DNA of 64,000 nucleotides. It comes from Spisula solida. Taxonomy: Eukaryota > Mollusca > Bivalvia > Venerida > Mactridae. The translations under genes were made by a program, and so were the position numbers. The stretch spans positions 50,804,734 through 50,868,733 of the forward strand of contig OX365946.1 in NCBI GenBank assembly GCA_947247005.1, given 5' to 3'. The notes under the pieces are model-generated. The model did not search any database and was not told the origin of the DNA. It saw only the letters and a program-made list of their open reading frames with translations. Within the stretch, counting starts at the first letter, position 1; each line of letters starts with the position of its first letter. Below are positions 37,942-49,800 of this stretch, piece after piece.

Positions 37942-40900
37942 CAATAGGGGGAGCAAAAAATCTCATTTACATTTTGTTTCAAATTTTGAACCATTTGTTG
38001 TTTACTTTGTGATTATTATTAGTGTTTAGTTACTGATCGAATACTATATTATGGTAATATGCGGCACAAGCTTGTATATTGCATAACACTGTTATCTGTG
38101 ATTTATTATTGTGCTTCTTTGTCTGCAATGTGAACATTTAGTATCATGTTCAACTTAATGTTTTTTGTTTATCAGAGAAACTAACAATGGGTACTTCCTG
38201 AGGTTGTTACGTTAACAAGAAGTTGAAGTTATTGTATTTGTTAAAACATGTTTGCTTTGTTACTCTGTATGTGCTGCTGTAAAATTACGATCAATACTAT
38301 GTGCATTATATTGACTTGCCTATAAGCTTAGCCTAAATCTCATACTTATGTAAATTTCTTATGATCCACACCTATCTCCATTCAAAGAAGTAGGAAAATA
38401 ATTGATTTGGTCTGTTTGTCTATCTGCTGGTCAGTGAGTAGGCCAATGGACTACTTATTTTTTTATCTATGATTAAAGAACCTAGTAACCCCAAACTTGG
38501 TAAACAGGTTGATGATGACCTGGTTGATTGTGAGGTCAAAGGTTAAGATTACCACACCCTTGAAAATAAAAATGGTTTCCAGTCAATAATTAAACTACAA
38601 TTTGGCTTTGGATCCTCAAACTAGGGAATTATGAAGGTAGTCCATGTTTAGCAGATGACCTTTTGAGGCCATTAGGTCAAAAGTCAAGGGCGTTTTGAGG
38701 TCAGTGGGCACTGCAACCTTAGGCATAAGGACTCTTTGGCTACAATGGGAGGCATGCATGAATTACAAACAAGTTCTTAATTAGATTATTATTAAGACCA
38801 AAACATCTCCTTTCGGGCACATTCAGGATGATCCTTCTAATTGGGAACACTTTCCTGAAGACCCTATTTCAATTTGTCAACACAATTTACAACTTTTAAT
38901 ATCAATTGTATTGGTTACAGCAAATGAGGATGCTGTGAAGAAAGGTTGATACAGTGTTCGGTTGTTCATCTGTTATTGTACCCAGTAACCTTTAGCCTCA
39001 TATTGAAAACAATTCGGATTTTGTGGATTTCAAATGACAAATATTACATAAAATAAATTAACTTAATATTAAAGTGCCTTGAGAATGGACCTTTACTGTA
39101 GTTTATAACTGGTGTTGGGTTTTGCTGAAATTATTGAACTTTATTGATGGTTATAGTTAGCTTTCACCAAAACTAAAATACTCCCTGTAGATAGTTATCA
39201 TTGTTAGGAAATATTATCTCCAGTTACAGTATAAAACTATTACAAAATATTGAGATTTTTCCTTACATAGTATGATCTGTGTTATGTGTCTTCCTCACGA
39301 AAACTTTCTTTAAAATGAGGCATGTTTCCACAAAAAGAAAAACAATAAGTTGAGTTGCACATGTTACCAATATACCAATACTTTCCCTGATAATATATTA
39401 CACAAGAGTCCCATATCCCACATATTGGGAAAAAACCCTCATGAGTTCTATTTGTGAAGGTGTTATTTTGCATTATCATGACATTACGTTTACTACCAAA
39501 CATTGCTCAGGTTGAGGATTTGTGCTAAACTATTGTAGCTGTTTCTTCACCAAAAGTTATAATAACTTCGTGAGAAACCCTTAATCTTTACCTCTTCCAT
39601 ACTTGTGTACTATTTATGTCTAATTATTCAACTTTTTATGTCTTTAAAGTATCAAAATTGAGTTTAATTTTTAATGTGAACTCCAAATGTATCTGCATTT
39701 TATAAGATAGACAGTAGACTTTGGAAAAAAAACTTTAATTTATAGTTTGATAAAACTTTGATTATAATCTTTTTAAGGGAAGTAAATCATAATGATTACA
39801 TACTAATACTATGATCTTAAAACCATTACTCCATAGATGCCCAACTATATTTACTAATTGTATATTTATTTGTAGTTTGGTGTATGGTAAGCTATTCCTA
39901 TACAGGTAATTGGAAAATAATTGATGATTGAAACCTGTTACGCAGTTTACTGAAAAAGTCTACAGGTGCATTAAATGCATCATCATGGAGTATAACGTAG
40001 ATGGGCAAAATTAAACTCTATGGAACAAAGGGTTAAGATAGACAATAGGTTTAAGTCTAATGTACTTTTTTCAATGAAAAACTGAAAACAAAGTTATTTA
40101 GTTTAGAATTTAGTGTTGATATTAAACTCAATTTTAATTCTCTTACAGACCCTGTTTTGTAAATATATTATTTTTGTTCACATTCCTTGTTTAAGTTTGT
40201 GATATTATCATGAAATACAAAAAGTTTGACATGTTGTTTGTACATTGTATATAGAACATATAGCCATATCATGCTAAGTTATCTGTCATAATCCGGGTAT
40301 ACATGTAGTTGTTGATTGACAGAGTGAAAGACACAAGTTTGTTTTGAAATTATATTCTTTATAATGACATGCTTGCGGCTGTTACTTGGAAGATATTGCA
40401 GGGATGTCAATTTTCCTGTTTTATCCTGATTTCTGGATATCGGGAAAATTATTTTGGGAAAATTTTTCCCAGGTACAAATTTTGTTCAGCCTTTGTATAT
40501 GGACAGTACAGTATCACGTTGTTTTTTTTTTGTATTGACAGTACAGTATCATAATAGAAATAGAAAAATGCCAAGAGAATCATGGGTTACCATGCTTGCT
40601 TAGGAGTTATCTGTCCTTGGATATGCAAATTTGAAGAAAAATACCAGTTTTAAGAATATATACTAGTTAATAAACAAGTTGTGCGGTTTATGATTATTTT
40701 TGTATTTTTCTGTTTAAAACATGGTACTGTGTTCATATGCAAAGTTTGAACAAGATTTATTACTTGGAATATCTCTGATATATGAGAAACTGCATCCAAT
40801 GCCTTTAAATCATTTGCATTCTATATCTGTAGTATTGTCAATTTGATTTAAGTGTATTTAAACATCCTTGGCAAACAGGATAAAAATTGTATGAGTTTTA

Positions 40901-41589
40901 TGTGAGGACATTTAGACACATGCAAAGGTTTTTGTTCTGAAATTGAATAAAATACTCTTTTTGAATTGGAAATTTCTGCTACAGTGCTAAAGTGAAACCG
41001 TACTATTGTGATAAATGATGAATGAACAAGTATATACATATGTGTGTATCGTTTTCAGCTTTTCTAATTATGTTCAATGTCCCATGTTTGAATTTCCCTC
41101 ATATCCAATGCCAGCATATCTGTATACATGTATGACTGACTGTGTGTTATAGTTCACCTTAATATTTGTGACTGCCCTTTTCTGTAGATGAAATATGATC
41201 TTATTATTTAAAACCTCTTGTGTGCCAAAACAGAAATGACAGCTTGATTCCCATAATGATTATAGTTACCTCCCATGTTTCAAATTGTCAGCCGTTTGAT
41301 AGGCAATGATTTTGACAATGGACTTTGTCAGCTTAATGATCCAATTATCTTTATAAATCTTATTTTATTGTTTTCTTCTAACAACTTATAAGAATGTTGT
41401 CTTTTGAAAATAGTTGACACTTCAAAACAAGGAAGAAATGATAGCAATATAACGTATGTGTGGGAGCTTAGAATGTACTGGTTGACGTTTAAATAGTGTT
41501 TGGTGTCTTATGCAGACTACAAAGTCAGATTACCTCATATTACTGTATTGTCAAAAAGCTTGATCTTATAATTGTTTCAGTAGTTATAA

Positions 41590-41765
41590 AGTGCAACCTC
41601 TCCAGAGTGGCCCTCCATAAAGCACCAACCTCTATTAAGCAACATTATCATATTTGTTGCAGAAGTTACCATTTCTATAAATTTTACCTTTCCAAAGTAA
41701 AAATCCATGTACAACAACTAAACTGGATGTTCCCAAAATGGTGTTGCTTTAGAAAAGTTGTACTG
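41590..41765. mobile_element. Tigger-like MITE, inverted copy
   Basis: GTGCAACCTCTCCAGAGTGG on the left, TTTAGAAAAGTTGTACTG on the right. Reads as the inverse of the copy at 2212-2388. Confidence 0.6.
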
Positions 41766-42096
41766 AACTTTATTTCCGTAGCAACAAAACATGTTCCATA
41801 TATAATCTAAGCAGGACAGTCAGGGTTTCTAGTTTTCCATAAGAAGTGCATGTACTGATATAACATTGTCTTCATATTTTTGAAATAAGTCATTATTTGA
41901 CTATGTACACCATCCTAAATTGTTAAGAATTGTTAATTTTATTTTGCATTCCATTAGTGCTAAACGTATTTCATATCAGAAATTATTTTTTTCAACAAAT
42001 TAGTTATGATATTCTGAACCTATGTGCTAATAAAAAAAAATTGAAAAAGCTTTTTGCTTGGCTACAAGCTGTTACTTATCATCCATACACTTTGTA

Positions 42097-42238
42097 TGTG
42101 TACCTCTGTAGCGCAGTGGTTAGAGCACTAGTCGCCTATTCTAGCGACCCAGTTCAAATACAGATGGAGGCACTCATATGCCTGCCATATATAAGCAGAA
42201 AGCTGATTGAAAAACTAAGACTATGCTATATTCTTGTA
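42097..42238 (+). mobile_element. tRNA-derived SINE, copy 3
   Basis: TAGCGCAGTGGTTAGAGCAC, body GGAGGCACTCATATGCCTGC and AGCAGAAAGCTGATTG. Same family as 22206 and 32545. Confidence 0.85.
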
Positions 42239-43737
42239 TACATGTAATGCAATAAATGATGTGATGCCATAAATGTTCTTGTATTGATAAAAACAAGTTT
42301 TTTTTCTTGTCTATTTGTTCCAACTAATTGGTGGGGTATAAGTAATTTAAATTTTTAATGTGGTTGGGGTTGGCACAAATTATGTAAAAGCACATTTGTT
42401 TCTTTTTTTTTTCTGTGTTTACATTGAAGACTGTTGTTGTCAAGTTGTTGGGGTCATAGGTTAGAATCACCATACAGACTCATTTAAAAAGATCAGTTGG
42501 TGAGCCAGCAGTTAGTTGAATGCATTACCATTTACAAACAAGGCATGTTCAGTTGTGTTAAAAAGAATTGCATAAATTTTTATACAGAATAATTATTATT
42601 GCGTTTAATTAATTTGCGTTCATTTCATGGATGGACTAGATTGCAAAATATAATCCCATCAAATAATTGTCCTCAAAAATATGTAACAAAGGATTTTTTC
42701 TCAATATTCTAAATCTACAAATTAAAGAACACCAACATTACCATTTCACCCCTACATGTACCAATTTAATACCTGCAAACATTAATTATTTTATTATTTT
42801 ACAGTATTCCAGTATCTTGTGGGCTTCGATCAGTGAATTACGGTAGATTATCTTTGAACAACTAGTATTTAAATCCATATCAGATTGCTGTAGCTAAATA
42901 TGTAAGGCATACATAGAGCACTAAAATGATTCAAATGGACTGTAGTTATGATGATCCCTGTGATATACATGTATAGTCTGTTGATGATTACACTAGATTT
43001 TGTTTACAAATATAAATGAATGACAATTAAATGCAATTCTGTTGTCCATGTGTCATCGCGACTGCTAAATTGCTACTGTAAAATTGTTATGCATATGTAT
43101 GTTGCCTGTATTGCTCATATATGAATAAACTGAACTGAACTGTTGTGCATAAACAATTTAATATGATATTTTCTTTTAGACTAATAAACCTGAAATGAGC
43201 AAAACTGTGCATCTGAAATGCATTTAATTGTCATTTTTTATTTGTAGTCAAAGGCTAGTGTAACTGTGTTATTGTTGATGGACTAATTTATTGAAATTAT
43301 ATATTGATATGACTTATGATAATTACGCTATGACACTGAAGAGAATTGGGATGTAGTGTAACACTTCTGAGACATTACATGTAGTGTGTAACTGTAGTTA
43401 CTGTGTACCTGTATGTTGCTTGGCTAACATAATTATGTTTAACTGTGCTTTATGTGAAATTTTTGTACATGTTTCTTTTGCATTTAATATGAGGGTATTA
43501 AAATTTATTCATATTTTATTATGTTGTCTTATTAATTTACCCTTGATATGATTTCACTAAAGACTTCAATGGGTCATTTAATAGAGATTATTATGAGATT
43601 TTAGATGGTTTAAGTACACTAGAAAAATGTAGTACCTGCAATTGGCATTGTTAATTAAAACTGCATTCAGATAATACTAAATCGGACAGGGAAGACAATA
43701 TTCAACCCAAACAGGCACTGAGTACTCAAAGGATCAT

Positions 43738-43857
43738 ACATGCCAGATCTCCTGCATCATGCCTGAGTCTCCTGCATCATGCCAGATCTCCTGCATCATG
43801 CCTGAGTCTCCTGCATCATGCCAGATCTCCTGCATCATGCCTGAGTCTCCTGCATTT
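43738..43857. repeat. 39-bp tandem repeat, about 3 copies
   Basis: Unit made of two similar halves, CATGCCAGATCTCCTGCAT and CATGCCTGAGTCTCCTGCAT. Confidence 0.92.
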
Positions 43858-44821
43858 AAGACTCTACTCATTCATGCTTGCATGCAAATTGATTAAATCT
43901 CATGCTTTTCTTGGACATACTGGAACCTGAAACATTAGTTTTTATACGCTAGTTTGAAAAATGGGACATATTATGGGAACACCCTTGGCGGACGGACGGG
44001 CGGGCGGTCTAGCAGGCGGCAATGTCCAGCGGTTTGATTGTACTCTAACGCAAACAATTTTGATCCGATCTCTTCAAACTTTTTGAAAATGCTTATTGGC
44101 ATAATATCTAGGCCAAACCTAGGCCTTATTGGGCTATGGGCCTTTAATTACCCAAAAAGTATGAAACTGGCCTTGTCTGTACTCTAACTCACACAGTTTT
44201 CATCTGATCATCTTAAAACTTTTTGACAATGCTTATGGGCATAATTTCTAGGCCAAGTTCGATTATAGGCCAAATCAGCTTAGGCCTTATTTGGTTATGA
44301 TCCTTTAATTACCAAAAAAGTATGAAATTGGCCTTTTCTGTACTTTAACTCAAATAGCTTTCATCTGATGTTCATAATATCTAGGCCAAGTGTGATTATA
44401 GGCCAAACCGGCCTAGGCCTTATTAGGTTATGGGCCTTTATATAATGTTTCAATTTGGCCAAACAAAAGTGTAAGCGTGTATTACAAAGCTGTAGATTTT
44501 ATATACCTGCAGCTGCTTACATGATTTTTAATGGTTGTCAAAAGAGGAACTATCCATATGTCTCCCTCGTTGGACAACAGCTTGATTTATTTGCTTTTAT
44601 TTATCCTCGCCACCGGAAATCCATATGGGCGAGGCCCCCAGAAGAGGCAAGTCACTTTAGTTTTTGGGGGATAGTGCATGATACAGAAGATACCCCAGTT
44701 CCAGAAGCATCCCTGGTTCTTTTCATGCCGATGTAAAGCATCATACACGGAACCTCGCTTAATGTCTCGTCCAAAGACTGTTAGTAATTTTAGTTATGTT
44801 AGGTGGGAAACACTGAAAAGC

Positions 44822-44903
44822 ATTACTGTTTTTGACCGTCTGGAGTAGGGATCGAACCCACAACCTTCAGATCAGCAGTCAGTAGCCCTTACCACTAGAC
44901 CAC
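44822..44903 (-). repeat. tRNA-like SINE head, antisense
   Basis: The minus strand gives GTGGTCTAGTGGTAAGGGCT (A-box) and GGGTTCGATCCC (B-box). No complete acceptor stem seen. Confidence 0.5.
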
Positions 44904-46299
44904 TTGTTCAACCTGACCACAGCTTGAATACTGTGCAACAATATGGTATCCCTACACTGTAAGTAAGAGCCGTCACAGGCCCTACTCATCAGATAGAATT
45001 GGTACAGCAGAGAGCTGTCAGGTATGCAACTAATCGCTACCATAACACTGGCAGTGACATCTGGACTGGGAGATATTGGACAGCAGAAGAAAACAGGTAC
45101 ATCTGACTTTATTCTACGATATCATCAGCATTGTTAAGATAAGATAATCTTTATTTAAAGTTGGTTATGAATTAACACATATAACAAAAGCTTAAAGCTT
45201 GTTTCCGACATAAATATTGAATATCCAGTAACATGCAAACAAACAATCTACATGTATATAACAGGTGCCCCGTTGTAGACATTCCTGTACACCAGCATCA
45301 GTCTCAGCCACATCATCTACTAGCACCCAATCTTCCCACTCCCAAGAAATGCTGCCAACTTTTAACCAATTATACATCATAATATCAAAATAACTAGAAA
45401 ATAATGACACACAGCAACTTACATACTGTAAAATATTTCTTATATATTGGGGTTAAAATTTGATTGATTTCACGGTTGAATTCGACCACAGAATCTAATC
45501 ACCACCAATTTTTTGTTCTTGGTGAAAAAGTATGAAATGCAAAGATTTTTTTAGCTTACTTCCTTTCTATGAAATTAGAAATAAATTGTAAGATTAAATT
45601 TGCATGTACTCCTTATTGCTTTATAGATATACTTTGCTATTTGTATACTTAATAGCCCTAATAGGCCTTGACCATATTGATATTAAATTTACTCCTTCCC
45701 ATAAAGGTTATGAGAAATCTAACACTTGTTCAAGAATTAGTAAGATAGGGACTTAAATGTGTTTGATTTTGTAATAAGATTATATTAAGTCAGACAGGGA
45801 AGGCAGCACAACCAGTCGAGCACAGAAAACATCAAAAACACACAAAGCAATGAAAACACGGCATCCCAAGAAAACTTGTCCTGTTTATACAAAACAATGT
45901 ATCTCAGAACGCCAAGATTGCATCAGACTTGAGGATTCATGCCTCGGAAGAGTTATAGCAGAGACCTTAGATACATGTAATTATATATATAGTCTCTGCA
46001 TGTAGCAGGTTCTTCAAATTTCAAAATATTTTGACTAGGTACCAAGACCATTAGACCTGTCCTATAAATTAATAAATATATAATCTCCGAGACAACTTTG
46101 CAGATATATCTATTTCTTGGAGAAAATATAGTATTACAAATTATAATATTCGTCCCAGCCTACATGTAGATCTACCAAGCTAACCTTATACCTAATACTG
46201 AGAAGCACATATAATAGAACCTAATAATAATTTCTCTAATTGGAACACAAATGCGCATTTAGAATTTTTTATGACAATTTTTTAAAGGTATATTGAAAA

Positions 46300-46470
46300 C
46301 TAGAGACAATGGGCCTGTTGTGTTGTGTGTTAATTTTCACGTCACTTCTAAAAATTCCCGTTCAATTCTGTGAACGGATACGCTGTCTTTTGTTCCTTAC
46401 CAGACATTGACCAATCAGCGCTTAGTAACTATTTGGTCACGTGATTAGTTACAACGCAACCGCGAGACGA
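46300..46470 (+). promoter_or_regulatory. Probable promoter of the repeat-exon gene
   Basis: The stretch before exon 1 has a CCAAT box (gaccaatcag, about 46408-46417) and an E-box GTCACGTGAT at 46436-46445, close to the CLEAR consensus GTCACGTGAC bound by TFEB-type factors. No TATA box is evident. CpG content is higher than in the surrounding intergenic DNA. Confidence 0.45.
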
Positions 46471-46529
46471 TGCAGACAGCTCGTCTTTGCAGAAGAGGAA
46501 ACTCTTTTTCGAAAACAATGGATGGGTAA
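46470..46529 (+). promoter_or_regulatory. Upstream ORF overlapping the start codon
   Basis: ATG at 46470 opens a 19-codon frame that stops at TAA 46527-46529, five bases past the main ATG (46522-46524) and in another frame. Another out-of-frame ATG at 46518 uses the same stop. Such an arrangement can lower main-frame initiation; whether it lies in the mRNA is unknown. Confidence 0.4.
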
Positions 46530-46896
46530 CAAGTTTTGTTGCATTAAACAGCAACACGATCGTCCGCTCGAGGACGTGGCACCAAAGTCAGGCGGTTCGC
46601 TTAGAAACCGTCTCTTTGGTAAAAGGCGATCATCAAAGGTCGCCGCCACTGCAGAGTCGTCTGCAAAGGAGCGTGACGCGACTGTTGATCTCACAGGCGA
46701 CACTGTTACTGATCAACATGATGATGATTTTGAAGTTGCTGATTTCTTCACTTCAAATGCGGACGACTCTGTTGTCCTAGGAGCGGATGAAACTGTTACT
46801 AAGCCTGGTGCCGATGATGCATCAAAGACATGCATTAAGGATAAACTTGAGGCAGAGGCGAACAATGATTATGAGGTGCAAAGTTATGATGATAAG
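46522..46896 (+). CDS. Repeat-exon gene, exon 1 (start codon, acylation motif, diverged repeat unit)
   Basis: 125 codons ending at donor gtagga, phase 0. Matches the myristoylation pattern G-N-K-F-C-C. The last 47 residues (DDSVVLGADETV, then KTCIKDK) resemble the downstream repeat exons, so this exon holds the oldest-looking unit. Confidence 0.82.
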
Positions 46897-49800
46897 GTAG
46901 GACTGTCGCTCTATTATATATAATAGATTTAGAGTTATTGTCATCACTTGATCGGTGTCGGCGTTGATGGTTAAGTTTTGTGTTTAGGTAAACTTTTTTC
47001 ATAAACTATCAATGTATACATTATTGCTTTGAAACTTGGAACTTGTTCACCATCAATACCTGAGCCTGTAAAGCAAGACCCATAACTCTGATCAGCATTT
47101 TGTAATAATTATTGCCCCTTTTTGGACTTTAAAAATAAAATGCTTTTGTTAAGTTTTGCGTTTAGGTCCACTTTTCTCATACAGTGATACACTATGTGGA
47201 CTATCGCTTTTAAACTGTCAACACTTGTTTACCATCAACACCTGACTATGTCAAGCATGACCCATAGCTCTGATCAGTATTTTGCAAGAGTTATTGCCCC
47301 TTTTTTCACCATTAATACATCACTGTTTTAAGGAAGACTCATAACACAGTCCTTTTTTTACAGTGACAATGATCAGATGAGCGTCTGCACCCGCAAGGCG
47401 GTGCTCTTGTTTATTTTCTGGTTAACAAGAATTTTTTTGACAAATATCCACCGGCCGGTCGAAAAAATCAAAAAAATTATTTGGTGTCGAATTTGTTGCG
47501 AATTTTATCCTACAGCCGCAACCTTGGTATAAATTTATGATTTAGATCTACATACAACACTGTGCCTACGTACAAATTTGCGACAGAAGCAGAAACTTGT
47601 TTGTACAATCCATAGCAACGGCATTATATACACATCCGACCAAAGCAAAGTGAAGTATTTATAAAACCCCTGCAGGTTATGTAATAAATTATGAAAGCAT
47701 ACGTATATGGTAAACAAATGGCGACATATAGAGGTTAAAACACCTTAAGTAACACTTAAATATCATGCCCTTACTGTAATTCCGATCAAAGACAGTCGTA
47801 ACGACATTGCGACTTCAGAAGACGGCGACAATCAATAGAACACCGCATCATAATGGTTTCGTCAATAAACTGTCGCACTACTTTAGTTCATCTTTGGCGA
47901 ATGAAGATAAATTTGCGACACAGCATGAAATTTGTAAACAAACAAGATGACAACTGTAATAAATAATTAGATTTCTATGTTATTATCGTATGATCGTTTG
48001 TAAATTTGATGTATTATGAACGCAATAAAGTTCATTATTTGATCTGGCAATCGATTATGTTGATTACTATGTTTGAAAAACATGTTGCTGTATGTTTACT
48101 GCGGTGACAGGAGGGAGCAAACATGGCGACTTCCTTGTAGAAATAACACATTGACATAGTGTTTTTCTCGTAAACAAAACATCAGCATATAATTTCAAGC
48201 CTGGCATGCCCTTGCGACGATTGATGATAAAGTCATTATGTCCAATGAGGTCGTATTATAAAATACATTAATGATAACGTTTGACATTTTGAAAAAAATG
48301 TTGTATTTTCATTCGAAAATCGCCTTTATTTTAATAGTGTTAGCATTTGAATTAGGCAACTATATTGCACATCTTATAATGTGTGTGTTTTTCAAGCATT
48401 TTCAAGGGGTAGGATGATCCTTAAAGTTATTTTTTAAAACAAAATTAACATATTCCTTGTATGAGCTATTAAGGAGTTCACTTTTAGTCCTTCGTATTTT
48501 CAGTCCGGAAACGTACGGTCCAGATATGGAGTTTAGTCATTCAGCATAAATAAAAATGGCTGCCGAAGTAGCCGCAGTTTCACGCTCGACGATAACAATA
48601 TTGCAATATTGCTTCAGTTATCTAGCATTCGGAGTTTATCAAGAACAATAGGCGAAGTCCCCACGTTCGATAGATTAATAATGTCAAGTAAATGATACTT
48701 AATATAACCTCATTTTAACTAGAGAATGGGTAGAGGCCGTAATATCGTAGCCGTACTGTTCTGGACCATCGTCGTACCGTGAACTTGCCGAGACCAAACA
48801 AATTTGGTAAACCTTCCAACGGTATATTGTTACACCCTTAGTATTTACTAACACGCTAAATTTGACACAATTAATAGAAACGTATCAACACATCGCTCTT
48901 TCAATAGACTTCTGTTTAATCTGTACGTGTTATTGGAATAATTCATGATATTTCATTGATAAAGTATATAACATGTTATGTAACAATGATGGATTAATAT
49001 TTGAAGGTAATTAAATATGTCCTGTCTTTGTAAAGCATGTTAAAATCCAGGGACTTGGGAGTTAAAGTATTCGGGTGACAAGGTCTATGCCTTGTTCAAG
49101 TGGTAGGCATAAACATTTGATGTCTAATTGTCTAGTTGACTATTCATTAGCTGTCATGATTAAGGGAAATTTCGCGTCAAATTAGATCTAGTATCGAAAT
49201 GACCAAACGTTAGACAAATGCATTGGTCTGCAAGCAAATGATCATGATAATCCAATCAAGAGACCAATCAAGCGCTACGGATATTATAAGGATATCTATT
49301 TGTCTCAATTCTGGGACACTATATATGCGCTGTATTCCTCCCAGTTCGACCGCATGTTAATCTGACACGTAGTCCTGCCCGATTGTCGCAACGATGCCAT
49401 TTACAAAGAATTTTACAACCTGATACCAAAGCTTGCATATTGGATAACTATAATTAATTAATCAAATCTACACACAAAATACGCAAAGAACTTATTAAAT
49501 TACATGTACAATTTGGTCGCATATATGACATCATCTGTCTATTTATGAAAAATAGAGTCAAGTTTTTCGAAAATGAGGTGACCTAGTCAGTGATTTTTTT
49601 CCTTCTTTGTTTGCTACCGGTAAACGGTACTTTCCCAATTCGAATAAGGCTATTTTTTTCCCAAATTTGAAGGGAGAAATTCCCAAGGAACATTTAAAAA
49701 AAAAAAAATTCAAAATCAGACATAAAATGATGAAGTTATAAACTTTTTTGACAAGATATAAAAGCATAAAAGTTTACAGAAACCAGTAAACAGTCACATG

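Larger units (their letters stand above)
37942..46299. other. CI-MPR 3' UTR and intergenic region
   Basis: No gene supported on either strand. Candidate AATAAA signals for CI-MPR lie at about 39053, 40673 and 43123; I cannot choose among them. Repeats include a MITE end (40399), a Tigger-like MITE, a SINE, a 39-bp array, a gtccg-type repeat (43960-44450) and an antisense tRNA-like head (44822-44900). Confidence 0.6.

Noticed and set aside
44455..44736. A 93-codon frame (MAKQKCKR...) in the intergenic region
   Set aside because: No splice partners, no recognisable domain, and it overlaps a dispersed repeat. It could be a decayed transposon piece, but I cannot show it.
48556..48651. A 31-codon frame starting AAAATGGCTGCC inside intron 1 of the second gene
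   Set aside because: The start context is good, but it ends without a usable donor and nothing else supports an alternative first exon.
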